From JADJPF01 sp964492845 (GTDB lineage Bacteria; Acidobacteriota; Blastocatellia; Chloracidobacteriales; JADJPF01), in NCBI GenBank assembly GCA_964492845.1, contig CAZBMZ010000023.1, positions 1 to 64,000 on the forward strand: DNA of 64,000 nt. The letters run 5' to 3'. Shown piece after piece: positions 17,508-25,780 of this stretch. The notes beneath the pieces were generated by a model, which saw nothing but the letters and a program-made list of their open reading frames with translations, did not search any database and was not told the origin of the DNA. Both the position numbers and the translations under genes were made by a program. How positions within the stretch are numbered: position 1 is the first letter of the stretch; each line of letters starts with the position of its first letter.

Positions 17508-17606
17508 TTATTTTTCTTTATCAACAAAATATCCTCGTCTGGTTCTTACTATTAATTCTTTATTTTCCTTATTGCCATTATAACTATCTGTTACTTCTCT
17601 ACCTGT
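17508..17606 (-). pseudogene. remnant of a fourth VWA paralogue (C-terminus only)
   Basis: The minus strand encodes NKELIVRTRRGYFVDKEK followed by a stop. This matches the C-terminal ending of the complete paralogues (DLVVKSRRGYFPTVQQ; DLAVKARRGYFVPK). Only about 32 codons remain, opening from a stop codon at 17607-17609, with no start and no VWA domain. It lies directly downstream of copy 3 in a different frame, as left by deletion or unequal recombination in a tandem array. Confidence 0.7.
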
Positions 17607-17622
17607 TTAATCTAAGTAAACT

Positions 17623-18801
17623 TTATTGTTGTACAGTAGGAAAATAGCCTCGTCTAGATTTCACAACTAAATCATCTTTATCTACTGCCCATTCTAAACC
17701 TGTAGAAAGAACCTTGATTTTAATCTTACGTATTTTGCCATCTGTTTTTGTATTAGAAGAAAAATAACCAACACTATAGCGAGCGCGGAGATGGTCAACT
17801 AGTTCAACGAATTTTTCTAAAATAGAAGCTCTACGAGCATCAAATAGCTCTCCGCCTGTTTCATTAACATAAGCATCTATTTTATCTGCCGCAAACGGTA
17901 ATGAAGGAGGTAAAACTGTTCCTGCTGGTAAATTTCGGCTTGTAGAAGGAGGTCGGTTAGTTGTGGTATTTATGTTGCTATTACCCTTGCCAGGTCTTTG
18001 AGGTCTTTGAGGCCCTTCACCACCCCTAAAGCTATCAAAATTTGGTGTAGCTGTTCTATTAGACAATCTTTGTTGTGATGGACTAGGGCAACTAGCACCA
18101 AGAACAGGAACGCTTCTTTGAGGATCTTCTACTACTAAGCAACTTACAGTAATATTATTTTCTAAAAGATTTTTAATAATTTCTTGTTTTTCGCTATTTA
18201 ATGGTTTAGCAACAATATTATCAGTAATAACTATTACTACTTTTCTATAATTAGGATTACTAAATTTATTCATATGAGTTATAGATGTTTTGATTGCATC
18301 TGTAAAATTTGTTCCTTGGCCTGTGTTTATAGTCTTTAGTCTAACTTTTTCCATATTGTCAATAATAGTTTGTTTATTAGTAGTAAATAGGTCTAAGCTT
18401 CCAGTTCCCGCAGCAAAAGCCATTAAACTAACTTCATCCTTTGGTTTTAAGAGTTCTAAGGCTTGCTTGGTTGCTTGTTGGATTTCATGATTAATAGGTT
18501 GTGTGCTACCGCTAACATCCATCAATAATAAAACAGATAAAGGTAGTAAATCTTGATTAAAGTTGGTTATTTCTTGCTTAACATTATCCTCATAAATTGT
18601 AAAATCTTTTTCTGTTAAACCTTTGATTGGATTATTTGTTTTTTTGTTTAATACTTGAACATCAAAACTAACAAGATCTGTATTTACTTTAATTATAGGC
18701 TCTTCTATTTCGTTTTGGTTACTATTTTGAGATTGTGCTAAAACAGGAATAAATAAGCAAAAAATTAGTAATATTGATAGTAAAAAATTATTTTTTAACA
18801 T
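17623..18801 (-). CDS. secreted VWA-domain protein, acidobacterial type (copy 3, with insert)
   Basis: Largest of the three paralogues (392 residues). Signal peptide, FTIYEDNVKQEITNFNQD module, VWA domain with MIDAS residues DVSGS, TNFTDA and ITDN, and the end SRRGYFPTVQQ. It differs by an insert of about 70 residues (roughly 235-305) rich in Pro, Ser, Asn, Gln and Thr with a Cys (GASCPSPSQQ ... PQRPQRPGKG), placed just before the conserved DAYVNETGGELFDARR. The insert is probably an exposed flexible loop. Strong SD AAGGAG before ATG 18801. It is separated from copy 2 by 364 bp holding the remnant and hairpin, so it probably has its own transcript. Confidence 0.85.
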   Translation of the reverse strand: MLKNNFLLSILLIFCLFIPVLAQSQNSNQNEIEEPIIKVNTDLVSFDVQVLNKKTNNPIKGLTEKDFTIYEDNVKQEITNFNQDLLPLSVLLLMDVSGSTQPINHEIQQATKQALELLKPKDEVSLMAFAAGTGSLDLFTTNKQTIIDNMEKVRLKTINTGQGTNFTDAIKTSITHMNKFSNPNYRKVVIVITDNIVAKPLNSEKQEIIKNLLENNITVSCLVVEDPQRSVPVLGASCPSPSQQRLSNRTATPNFDSFRGGEGPQRPQRPGKGNSNINTTTNRPPSTSRNLPAGTVLPPSLPFAADKIDAYVNETGGELFDARRASILEKFVELVDHLRARYSVGYFSSNTKTDGKIRKIKIKVLSTGLEWAVDKDDLVVKSRRGYFPTVQQ

Positions 18802-19058
18802 GGCGGTTTTCTCCTTAAAAATATTAAATTAATGTTGTTAGAATTATTAAGTTTTGTTTGATAAACTCCCATTAAGCAACCATTGTGCCAAAGAAGTAAA
18901 TCTAATAAAAGTTTGGACAAACCCAGTAAACAACGTCTGTTTAGCCCTAAAATAGAAAGTTAAATAAAGCAAAAGCATCACTTTATAGAACGCCGTTACA
19001 CCTAATGGTATACTGTGGCCTTAAAACATATTCTAAAAAGTAAAACTCTTAAAATTGT

Positions 19059-19598
19059 ATGGATTATTACTTAAGACTAGCCACATTTGAAGATAAACCT
19101 GTAATAAAAAAATTAATTGAGGACTCAGCACGCGCTTTAAGCCAACAAGATTACAGTCTTGAACAAATTGAAATAGCTATTAAGTATATTTATGGTGTAG
19201 ATAGTGATTTAATTACTGATCAAACATATTTTGTGGCTGTAGATAGTCAGACTCAGCAAATAATTGGTTCTGGTGGTTGGAGCAAAAGGAAAACTCTTTT
19301 TGGAGGTGATCAATATACAAATCGCCCAACAGAGTTTCTAGATCCAACTACAGACGCAGCCAAAATTAGAGCTTTTTTTATACACCCTAACCACTCTAGA
19401 AAAGGTATTGCTAAAGCGATTTTGCTAAAGTGTGAAGAGGAAGCAAAACTAAATGGATTTAATGCTTTAGAGTTACTTTCTACTTTGCCAGGCTTAAAGC
19501 TTTACAGCGTATTAGGTTTTCAAGCTACTGGTAAAATCACGTATGAATTTGAAGGCATCACGATTGATTTTGTTCCAATGACTAAGCAGCTTAATTAA
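19059..19598 (+). CDS. GNAT family N-acetyltransferase
   Basis: A 179-residue acetyltransferase. Motif A reads AKIRAFFIHPNHSRKGIAK (R-x-x-G-x-A pocket for acetyl-CoA), followed by the helix AILLKCEEEAK and the C-terminal motif B GLKLYSVLGFQATGK. N-terminal YLRLATFEDKPVIKKLI is the usual first strand and helix. It differs from the GNAT at 4.5 kb in its longer middle loop and has no clear substrate clue. The hydrolase gene follows after 23 bp in the same direction. Confidence 0.85.
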   Translation: MDYYLRLATFEDKPVIKKLIEDSARALSQQDYSLEQIEIAIKYIYGVDSDLITDQTYFVAVDSQTQQIIGSGGWSKRKTLFGGDQYTNRPTEFLDPTTDAAKIRAFFIHPNHSRKGIAKAILLKCEEEAKLNGFNALELLSTLPGLKLYSVLGFQATGKITYEFEGITIDFVPMTKQLN

Positions 19599-19621
19599 TA
19601 AAACTTAAGAGACTTAAATTT

Positions 19622-20140
19622 ATGAATAGAGATAATGTAGTTTATTTTTCTCATGGAATGGAAAGCGGCCCCTTTGGGTCTAAAATTACGGCTCTTGCCA
19701 AAGTAGCAGAAAATCTTGGTTTTGAGGTTGAAAGCCCTGATTATCGCTCAACAATGGATGCAGATGAGCGAGTTAAAATGCTACTTGACTTAAAGCCTAA
19801 AGCTAATAAAAACTTAGTTTTAGTAGGTTCAAGTATGGGCGGCTATGTTGCAACCATAGCATCTAAAGACTTAAAACCACAAGGTTTATTTTTAATGGCA
19901 CCAGCATTTTATATTCCTATTTTTAAGTATCAAGAACCTAAACCATATGCAGAAGAAATACTTATAATTCATGCTTGGCAAGATGACATCATCGCGGCAG
20001 AAAATATTATTAACTTTGCAAAACAGCATAATATTGATTTACATCTAGTTAATAGCACTCACAATTTAGCTAGTAAAATTTCATTAATTGAAGTTTTGTT
20101 TAGCCATTTTTTAACTAAAATCTTAGAAAAACAAGCTTAA
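19622..20140 (+). CDS. small alpha/beta hydrolase
   Basis: A 172-residue alpha/beta hydrolase resembling the YqiA/UPF0227-type small esterases. The opening YFSHGMESGPFGSK carries the oxyanion loop, the nucleophile is in GSSMGGYVA, the acid is probably in HAWQDDII, and the histidine in NSTHNL. It has no signal peptide. Family members cleave short-chain esters or thioesters; the natural substrate is unknown. It ends 4 bp from the convergent peptidase gene. Confidence 0.78.
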   Translation: MNRDNVVYFSHGMESGPFGSKITALAKVAENLGFEVESPDYRSTMDADERVKMLLDLKPKANKNLVLVGSSMGGYVATIASKDLKPQGLFLMAPAFYIPIFKYQEPKPYAEEILIIHAWQDDIIAAENIINFAKQHNIDLHLVNSTHNLASKISLIEVLFSHFLTKILEKQA

Positions 20141-20144
20141 GGTT

Positions 20145-22331
20145 TTATTCAGGAAAAGCTTCTGAAATGGCTTTTACTAAATTGGTTAAAGCCTCTAAAT
20201 CTGCTAAATCAATTACTTCTGCTGGTGAATGTGAATAGCGCAAGGGCCAACTAATAGGAATATCTATTGCTCCATATTGGGTAAAAACCGCCCCATCATT
20301 GCCTCCGCCAGTCACCCCATATTGAATAGCAATATTATTTTTACTGGCTAAAGCTAACATTTTATTTAGTATTGGTCGTGGAATGATATTGGAGTTATCC
20401 ATTGCTCGTACTACAGCACCTTTACCTATTGGAGCATCAGCAAACCGCTTTATTTCTACAGGTGAATCAGAAGAAACAAATGTATCTACTGCAAAAACAT
20501 AGTCCACATCACTTCTAAGCTTTGATGCAATGTCTTGCGCACCGTCTAAACCTGTTTCTTCTTCAACTGTCCAAACAAAAGTGATTTTTTGCTTAAGTTT
20601 ATTAGGATCAAGCTTTTGTAGAGCTAAAATCAAAGCGGCTGATCCTACTCGGTCATCAAATGAGCGACCACTAGCCCGATTTCCTAGCAAAGAATGATAT
20701 TGCTTGGGCATAGTAATTGAACTTCCCACTTGTACACCAAGTTTTTCTGTCTCTGCTCTACTGCTAGTTCCAAAGTATAAAACTAAATCACTTACATTTG
20801 GGTTACGTGTTTCTGTTTGGAAGTAATTACGACGTGGTACTAAGACACAAGCAACAGATTCACCATTCCCAATATGAGTTAACATTGTATGTGCTTCAAA
20901 AAGTGAATCATAAAACCCACCTAATTTTGTTACTGAAGCTGTGCCATCATCATTGATTGTACTGACTTTATAACCAATCTCATCCATATGAGCAGCAAAA
21001 ACCAAGTGTGGCTTACCGCTTCCAACAGTTAAAATTAAATTTCCTCGCTCATCTGTTGTTGAGCTAGCCCATTTTGGCAACAAAGTCTTGATTTTTTCTC
21101 TTACTCCCCTTTCATAACCTGAAACACCATAACTTTCTACCAACTCTTTTAATACTTGCGCCTCTGTAGACAAAGTTTTTGCTTTAGCTTTTGGTTTAGA
21201 AAAAGAAAATTCTTTGTCAGTAAAATTTACTGCCTGTTTTGTTATTTTGGCTAAAAGCATTTTTGTCAATGCTTTAGCATCACGACTATCTACAACTTCA
21301 ACCGTAGAACTAGAAAAAAGTGTTGGAAGTGCAATTAAATGTAGTTTTGTACCTTCTAAAACTGGCCCTTGTGTATAAATTGCTCGGCGAGTTCTCATAG
21401 TAGGAACTTTTTGTATTCGTTGACTATCTGACCAATAACTATCATCTGAAACTACAATTGGCCCTTGACCTAAATTTCCAACTTGCCCAATAGGAGATAA
21501 CTCTTTTTTCTCCTCAACAGCATTTAAGTTTGTAGCCGTCCAAGCATCAGTTATTAGAATTGTTTCTTTTGCGCTGCAAGAACGTGCTAAACGGTCAATT
21601 CCCTTGCGGCCAAAAGTTTCTTGAGTAACAAAAGCTATAGTTAAAGTACCAGTAACATTTTCTGGAGATAAATTATTAATTAATGAAAGAATTGCTGTTA
21701 CTCCAGCACGTAACCCAGCACTAGGAGAAGCAACTTGATGTTGGCCTAGTTTAGCAGCACGATTTTGTAAGCTAATGGGATCTAATAGTTTGACTCCTGC
21801 ATCTATAACCTCTTGTCGGGATTTTGCCCCAATATCTACCCAAATATCATCTGGCTGACAAATGCTATTATTGCTTCTTGTTCTATTTCTTTGTAAATGT
21901 GTAGATAAAACAGCAGTAACTCCATTAACTACGCCTTTTTCAGTATAAATACTAATTGGCTGGCCTTCATGAAATTGATGAAAAAGCTTTGTAGGAACTA
22001 TTGTTTGTACAAATTGCAAACGTAAATATCCATCATCTTGAATTTCTGACACTACATAACCAAATTCATCAACCGGAACAACTATTAAACGACTACTGCT
22101 AGACGGCTCTTTACTATTAATTGTGACAATTAAATTATCCATATTGTCAAACTCAGCTTTAGCCCAAGAAGGTAGCTTTTGCTTTATTTCTTCTAGCAAA
22201 GGTTTTTCAAAACCAGCAACAGCCGGAAAATTAGCAATTTGAAAAATGGATTCTTGACTTTGAGCTATGATTGAATTAGCCGACAATAAACACACCAATA
22301 TTAATAATAAAAAGTATTTACACTTAGTCAT
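20145..22331 (-). CDS. secreted M42-type aminopeptidase with a degenerate second copy
   Basis: A 728-residue protein with a signal peptide (ending IIAQ). The C-terminal half (about 390-728) is a full M42 metallopeptidase: AAHMDEIGY (first metal His/Asp), RSFDDRVG (bridging Asp), VEEETGLDGA (catalytic and metal Glu pair), AVDTF, and the last ligand in YSHSP. The N-terminal half (about 30-380) has the same fold order, but AHMDEIG is replaced by VPVDEFG and EEETGLDGA by VTQETFGRKGIDRLA, so key ligands are lost and it is probably inactive or regulatory. M42 enzymes release N-terminal residues from peptides, usually as large oligomers. It diverges from the ModB gene with only 19 bp between the starts. 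Confidence 0.83.
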   Translation of the reverse strand: MTKCKYFLLLILVCLLSANSIIAQSQESIFQIANFPAVAGFEKPLLEEIKQKLPSWAKAEFDNMDNLIVTINSKEPSSSSRLIVVPVDEFGYVVSEIQDDGYLRLQFVQTIVPTKLFHQFHEGQPISIYTEKGVVNGVTAVLSTHLQRNRTRSNNSICQPDDIWVDIGAKSRQEVIDAGVKLLDPISLQNRAAKLGQHQVASPSAGLRAGVTAILSLINNLSPENVTGTLTIAFVTQETFGRKGIDRLARSCSAKETILITDAWTATNLNAVEEKKELSPIGQVGNLGQGPIVVSDDSYWSDSQRIQKVPTMRTRRAIYTQGPVLEGTKLHLIALPTLFSSSTVEVVDSRDAKALTKMLLAKITKQAVNFTDKEFSFSKPKAKAKTLSTEAQVLKELVESYGVSGYERGVREKIKTLLPKWASSTTDERGNLILTVGSGKPHLVFAAHMDEIGYKVSTINDDGTASVTKLGGFYDSLFEAHTMLTHIGNGESVACVLVPRRNYFQTETRNPNVSDLVLYFGTSSRAETEKLGVQVGSSITMPKQYHSLLGNRASGRSFDDRVGSAALILALQKLDPNKLKQKITFVWTVEEETGLDGAQDIASKLRSDVDYVFAVDTFVSSDSPVEIKRFADAPIGKGAVVRAMDNSNIIPRPILNKMLALASKNNIAIQYGVTGGGNDGAVFTQYGAIDIPISWPLRYSHSPAEVIDLADLEALTNLVKAISEAFPE

Positions 22332-22350
22332 TACATCTCCTATTTACTTT

Positions 22351-23037
22351 ATGTTGAATGAATTTTGGCAAATAGATTGGTTTCCCATTAGATTAACACT
22401 ACAGGTAGCTACCTTAGCAACTCTAATTTCTCTATTTATTGGGTTAATTTTAGGTTATTTGCTAGCTCGTCGTCGCCTTCCAGCGGGAGAAGTAATAGAT
22501 AGCCTTATTTCCTTGCCTTTAGTCCTACCTCCAACTGTTTTAGGCTATTATCTATTAGTATTATTAGGAGCAAATAGCCCAATAGGAAAACTTTGGGAAA
22601 ACATTTTTGGTAGCCCATTGATCTTTACTTGGTTAGCAGCCGTCATAGCAGCAACAGTTCATTCCCTCCCATTGATGATCAAATCTGCTCGTGTAGCAAT
22701 TGAGGAAGTACCACTTGAAATAGAAACGGCTGCTCAAACTTTAGGTGCAAATAAATGGAAAGTCTTTTTTTATGTTACTTTACCACTTGCTAAAAGAGGC
22801 TTAATTGCTGGTGCTATGCTAACTTTTACCCGTAGCCTAGGAGACTTTGGAGCAACTATTATGATTGCTGGTAATATTCCTGGGCGTACTCAAACCGTAG
22901 CAATAGCTATTTATGATGCTGTCCAAGCTGGTAGAGACAACCAAGCCTTTACTTTAGTAGTAGTTATTTCTTGTGTAGCGTTTTTACTACTTTATTTATT
23001 TAATGTTGTTAATTTAGGCAAAAGACAGGCTATGTAA
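22351..23037 (+). CDS. modB: ModB-type ABC transporter permease
   Basis: A 228-residue inner-membrane permease with five to six helices. The permease-coupling EAA loop is seen as ETAAQTLGANKWKVFFYVTLPLA, the helix that contacts the ATPase. SLPLVLPPTVLGYYLLVLLG and RSLGDFGATIMIAGNIPGRT are typical of molybdate permease ModB; sulfate permeases are the main alternative. ATG 22351 is chosen over the upstream open frame because it gives the usual LTLQVATLATL first helix; no SD is seen. No ModA or ModC gene adjoins it, which is unusual, so its partners must lie elsewhere. Confidence 0.85.
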   Translation: MLNEFWQIDWFPIRLTLQVATLATLISLFIGLILGYLLARRRLPAGEVIDSLISLPLVLPPTVLGYYLLVLLGANSPIGKLWENIFGSPLIFTWLAAVIAATVHSLPLMIKSARVAIEEVPLEIETAAQTLGANKWKVFFYVTLPLAKRGLIAGAMLTFTRSLGDFGATIMIAGNIPGRTQTVAIAIYDAVQAGRDNQAFTLVVVISCVAFLLLYLFNVVNLGKRQAM

Positions 23038-23167
23038 AAATCATTTAGGCAAAATGTAGCTCTAAGCTAGACAACTTTCCCTCATTTATCCTAAACTAAA
23101 ATTTTTAGAACACGTTATTTTTGGCAACTTGCAGCCAAAAGTTATTAAACTATAAATTAAGTTTTTC

Positions 23168-23184
23168 AAGGAGTATTAGCATTG
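23168..23184 (+). promoter_or_regulatory. Shine-Dalgarno site fixing a TTG start for rseP
   Basis: AAGGAG at 23168-23173 stands 8 bp before TTG 23182. No ATG is available nearby in frame, so the SD supports TTG as the true start. Confidence 0.7.
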
Positions 23185-24645
23185 GGTATCTTATCAATTG
23201 CCATTCCCTTTCTTTTTGTCTTAGGTGTACTAATTTTTATTCATGAATTAGGACATTTTGCTGTCGCTAAATTTTTTAAGGTCAAAGTTGAAACATTTTC
23301 TTTAGGCTTTGGGCCAAAACTACTAGGTTTTACTTATGGAGATACTACCTATCAAATTAGTGCTATCCCATTAGGTGGTTACGTTAAGATGAAAGGAGAA
23401 AACCTAGACGAAAAACTCGATTATGAGGGAGATGAGTTTCTAGCTAAACCTAAATGGCAACGATTTTTAATATTGTTAGCCGGGCCTTGGATGAATATTG
23501 TTGCTGCAATTATTATTCCTATGGTTTTAGCTATGTACTTCTATCAGGTACCTCGTCATTATACTGAACCTGTTGTAGTAGGAAGCATTTCTCAAGAATC
23601 TGCCTCAGCCAAAGCAGGAATCCAAGTTGGTGATCGTATTACTAAGCTTGACACCTTAGAAAATCCTACTTGGCGACAGCTTGAAATGAAAATTATTAAT
23701 AATGCTGAAATCCCATTAAAAGCTGTTATTGAACGCAATGGTCAACAAGTTGAAACAACAATCACCCCAAAAACTAACACTATTGAAAAACAAAAAATAG
23801 GCACATCTGGTCTACTTCCACAACTTAAAGAAGAAGTTGTACATGTGGAAACAGTTGTAGATGGTGGCCCTGCCAAACAAGCTGGTCTACAATCTAAAGA
23901 TAAAATTACTAAGCTAAATGGAGAAAACGTTAAAAACTTCTATTGGCTTTATGATTCACTACAAAATTTAGAAGGTAAAGAAACTGTTTTAACTGTTGAG
24001 CGTGGCACTGAAACCGTAGAACTTAAAATGCAGCCACGGCGCGAAAGTGATGGACGTGTTAGAGTTGGATTTGCTCCCAACCCAGCATTTATCACACCTG
24101 AGCCAACTATCACTAGCAAAAAATCTTTAGTTGAAGCCTTTAATCTTTCTCTAACTAAAAATTATGAAATAATGATTTTAACTAAAGAAGCCTTAGTACA
24201 AATCTTTACAGGTCAACGTAAAGCTGGCGACGCGCTTTCTGGCCCAATTCAAATTGCTGCAATTTCTGGAAAAGTTTATCAAACTGGTGGTATAGAATCT
24301 TTACTTAATCTAATGGCTTTACTTAGCTTAAATCTTGGTATTTTTAATCTTTTCCCAATCCCTGTCTTAGATGGTGGTCATATATTTATTTTACTTTTAG
24401 AAGGTTTACTTGGCTTAGGTGGTTATAAACTTTCTTTAGTAATTAAGGAAAGAATGTTACAAGCAGGCTTTGTAATGTTACTTTTACTAATGGGATTTGT
24501 AATTATCAATGATGTTAGCAAACTCTTTACTAAAGATACTCCAACACCTAAACCGGCTGCATCCGCACCTGCAACAAACAATGCACCAGCAGCAACACCC
24601 ACACCAGCCGTAGCACCAGCAACGGATACAAACCAACCAAAATAA
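23182..24645 (+). CDS. rseP: RIP metalloprotease RseP (site-2 protease)
   Basis: A 487-residue intramembrane zinc protease. The zinc motif is IHELGHFAVAKF (H-E-x-x-H) in the first helix, and the third ligand is in LFPIPVLDGGHI near 400. Two PDZ domains (about 125-210 and 215-300) lie between and face the periplasm: ASAKAGIQVGDRITKL and PAKQAGLQSKDKITKL. It cuts anti-sigma factors and leftover signal peptides within the membrane. The last 40 residues are a Pro/Ala/Thr-rich tail (TPKPAASAPATNN), uncommon for RseP and probably a flexible extension. A terminator follows the stop. Confidence 0.92.
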   Translation: MGILSIAIPFLFVLGVLIFIHELGHFAVAKFFKVKVETFSLGFGPKLLGFTYGDTTYQISAIPLGGYVKMKGENLDEKLDYEGDEFLAKPKWQRFLILLAGPWMNIVAAIIIPMVLAMYFYQVPRHYTEPVVVGSISQESASAKAGIQVGDRITKLDTLENPTWRQLEMKIINNAEIPLKAVIERNGQQVETTITPKTNTIEKQKIGTSGLLPQLKEEVVHVETVVDGGPAKQAGLQSKDKITKLNGENVKNFYWLYDSLQNLEGKETVLTVERGTETVELKMQPRRESDGRVRVGFAPNPAFITPEPTITSKKSLVEAFNLSLTKNYEIMILTKEALVQIFTGQRKAGDALSGPIQIAAISGKVYQTGGIESLLNLMALLSLNLGIFNLFPIPVLDGGHIFILLLEGLLGLGGYKLSLVIKERMLQAGFVMLLLLMGFVIINDVSKLFTKDTPTPKPAASAPATNNAPAATPTPAVAPATDTNQPK

Positions 24646-24672
24646 AAAAGTATTTGTATAAGAATTAAAGAT

Positions 24673-24703
24673 AAAAAAGCGGCTCGATTTGAGTCGCTTT
24701 TTT
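24673..24703. terminator. bidirectional terminator after rseP
   Basis: Six A, then GCGGCTC, loop GATTT, GAGTCGC (one G-T wobble), then six T. It works in both directions and reaches into the stop codon of the convergent methyltransferase gene. Confidence 0.85.
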
Positions 24704-25520
24704 ATTTTGCTTGAAAATAAAAAAACTGACGGCTAAAAGTTACTTCCATTGCTTCAGTTTCGCTAAAACGGGTCTTTTCACTACTTCGCGCACCTCGATA
24801 AGTAGTTAATAGTAAATCACTTAGCATTGCTTTATCTAAATAAATTTTATTTTCTATTATATGGCTTTCTAGTAGTAAAAATTGCTCTGTAAAAGTATTT
24901 ATTGTTTGTTGGCTACGGTCAATAAACAAACCTTCGCCTAAAACTTTTTCTCTTAGCTCGATTAAATCATTTGCTGCTGGTACTACTACTAGTAAAAACC
25001 CTTTTTTAGTCAATACTCTATGAAATTCTGTTGGATTTTTTCGTGCAGTAATTGACATTACTAAATTAAACTCATCATCAGGAAAAGGTAAAAGCCTATC
25101 ACCATTAGCCACTATCCATTTTGCTCTTGGATAATTCTTAGCCGCTTGTTTTATTGCTGGCAGAGAAATATCTACTCCACAAGCAGTAATATTTTCTAGT
25201 GTCATTAAATTACCTAAATAAGAACCTTCTCCACAACCAACATCTAATATTTTGGTAATTGTAGGATTTTTTTTAATAAATTGTTCTATGTTGGAAATAA
25301 AAGGCTGATCAAGTCGGCTCTTGAACAAGCGATGACGAGCAGCGACTATTTCTTGGCTATCACCAGGATGTAAAGAACGCCGGTCTTGTGGTTGAAGCAA
25401 ATTTAAGTAGCCGCTTTTAGCTAGATCAAAACTATGACTGGCAGGACAAACAAAAGTTTTTCCATTAGGTTCTAATCTTAAGCGACAATTTCTTACATTA
25501 CATAACAAGTTAATTAGCAT
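24702..25520 (-). CDS. RlmA-like rRNA guanine methyltransferase
   Basis: A methyltransferase of the RlmA (RrmA) family, which methylates N1 of a guanine in 23S rRNA. It begins with the zinc-binding module C-x4-C ... C-x3-H (LLCNVRNCRLRL ... FVCPASHSFDLAKSGYLNLL), then the family linker GDSQEIVAARHRLF, then a class I SAM domain with ILDVGCGEGSYLGNL as motif I and GVDIS as motif II. The open frame reaches 25583, but ATG 25520 puts the zinc module at the normal N-terminus and has AGAGAAG upstream. RlmAI and RlmAII cannot be told apart by eye. Confidence 0.83.
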   Translation of the reverse strand: MLINLLCNVRNCRLRLEPNGKTFVCPASHSFDLAKSGYLNLLQPQDRRSLHPGDSQEIVAARHRLFKSRLDQPFISNIEQFIKKNPTITKILDVGCGEGSYLGNLMTLENITACGVDISLPAIKQAAKNYPRAKWIVANGDRLLPFPDDEFNLVMSITARKNPTEFHRVLTKKGFLLVVVPAANDLIELREKVLGEGLFIDRSQQTINTFTEQFLLLESHIIENKIYLDKAMLSDLLLTTYRGARSSEKTRFSETEAMEVTFSRQFFYFQAK

Positions 25521-25621
25521 TAAATAAACTTCTCTTTGATTCTTTAGAAAAATTACTGCCCACTTAAAACTAGATAGAAGCAAAAAACGAAAATAGAAAG
25601 CTAAGTTATACTTTCCTAAGC

Positions 25622-25649
25622 TTGACAGGTAGTAATCCTATGTTAAAAT
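25622..25649 (+). promoter_or_regulatory. sigma70-type promoter
   Basis: TTGACA (25622-25627), a 16-bp spacer and TAAAAT (25644-25649). It would drive the outer-membrane protein gene at 25781 with a leader of about 125 bases. Confidence 0.5.
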
Positions 25650-25780
25650 TTTGCTATTCTCTCTAGCTTGAGGCAACTATTCCATTATTTCTAATAAGCT
25701 ACTTATTTTTCAATAGTATAGCTTAAAGTTGTACTCAAAAACTGTAATTTTAGCAATTTTTTCCCAATTAGCGAGAAACT

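Noticed and set aside
22267..22350. Longer start for the ModB-type permease
   Set aside because: It would overlap the start of the divergent peptidase gene and add a hydrophilic stretch not found in ModB.
23119..23140. TTGGCAACTTGCA before rseP as a sigma54 promoter
   Set aside because: The GG to GC spacing is 6 instead of 10 bases; the stretch is a small hairpin with arms TTTTGGC and GCCAAAA.
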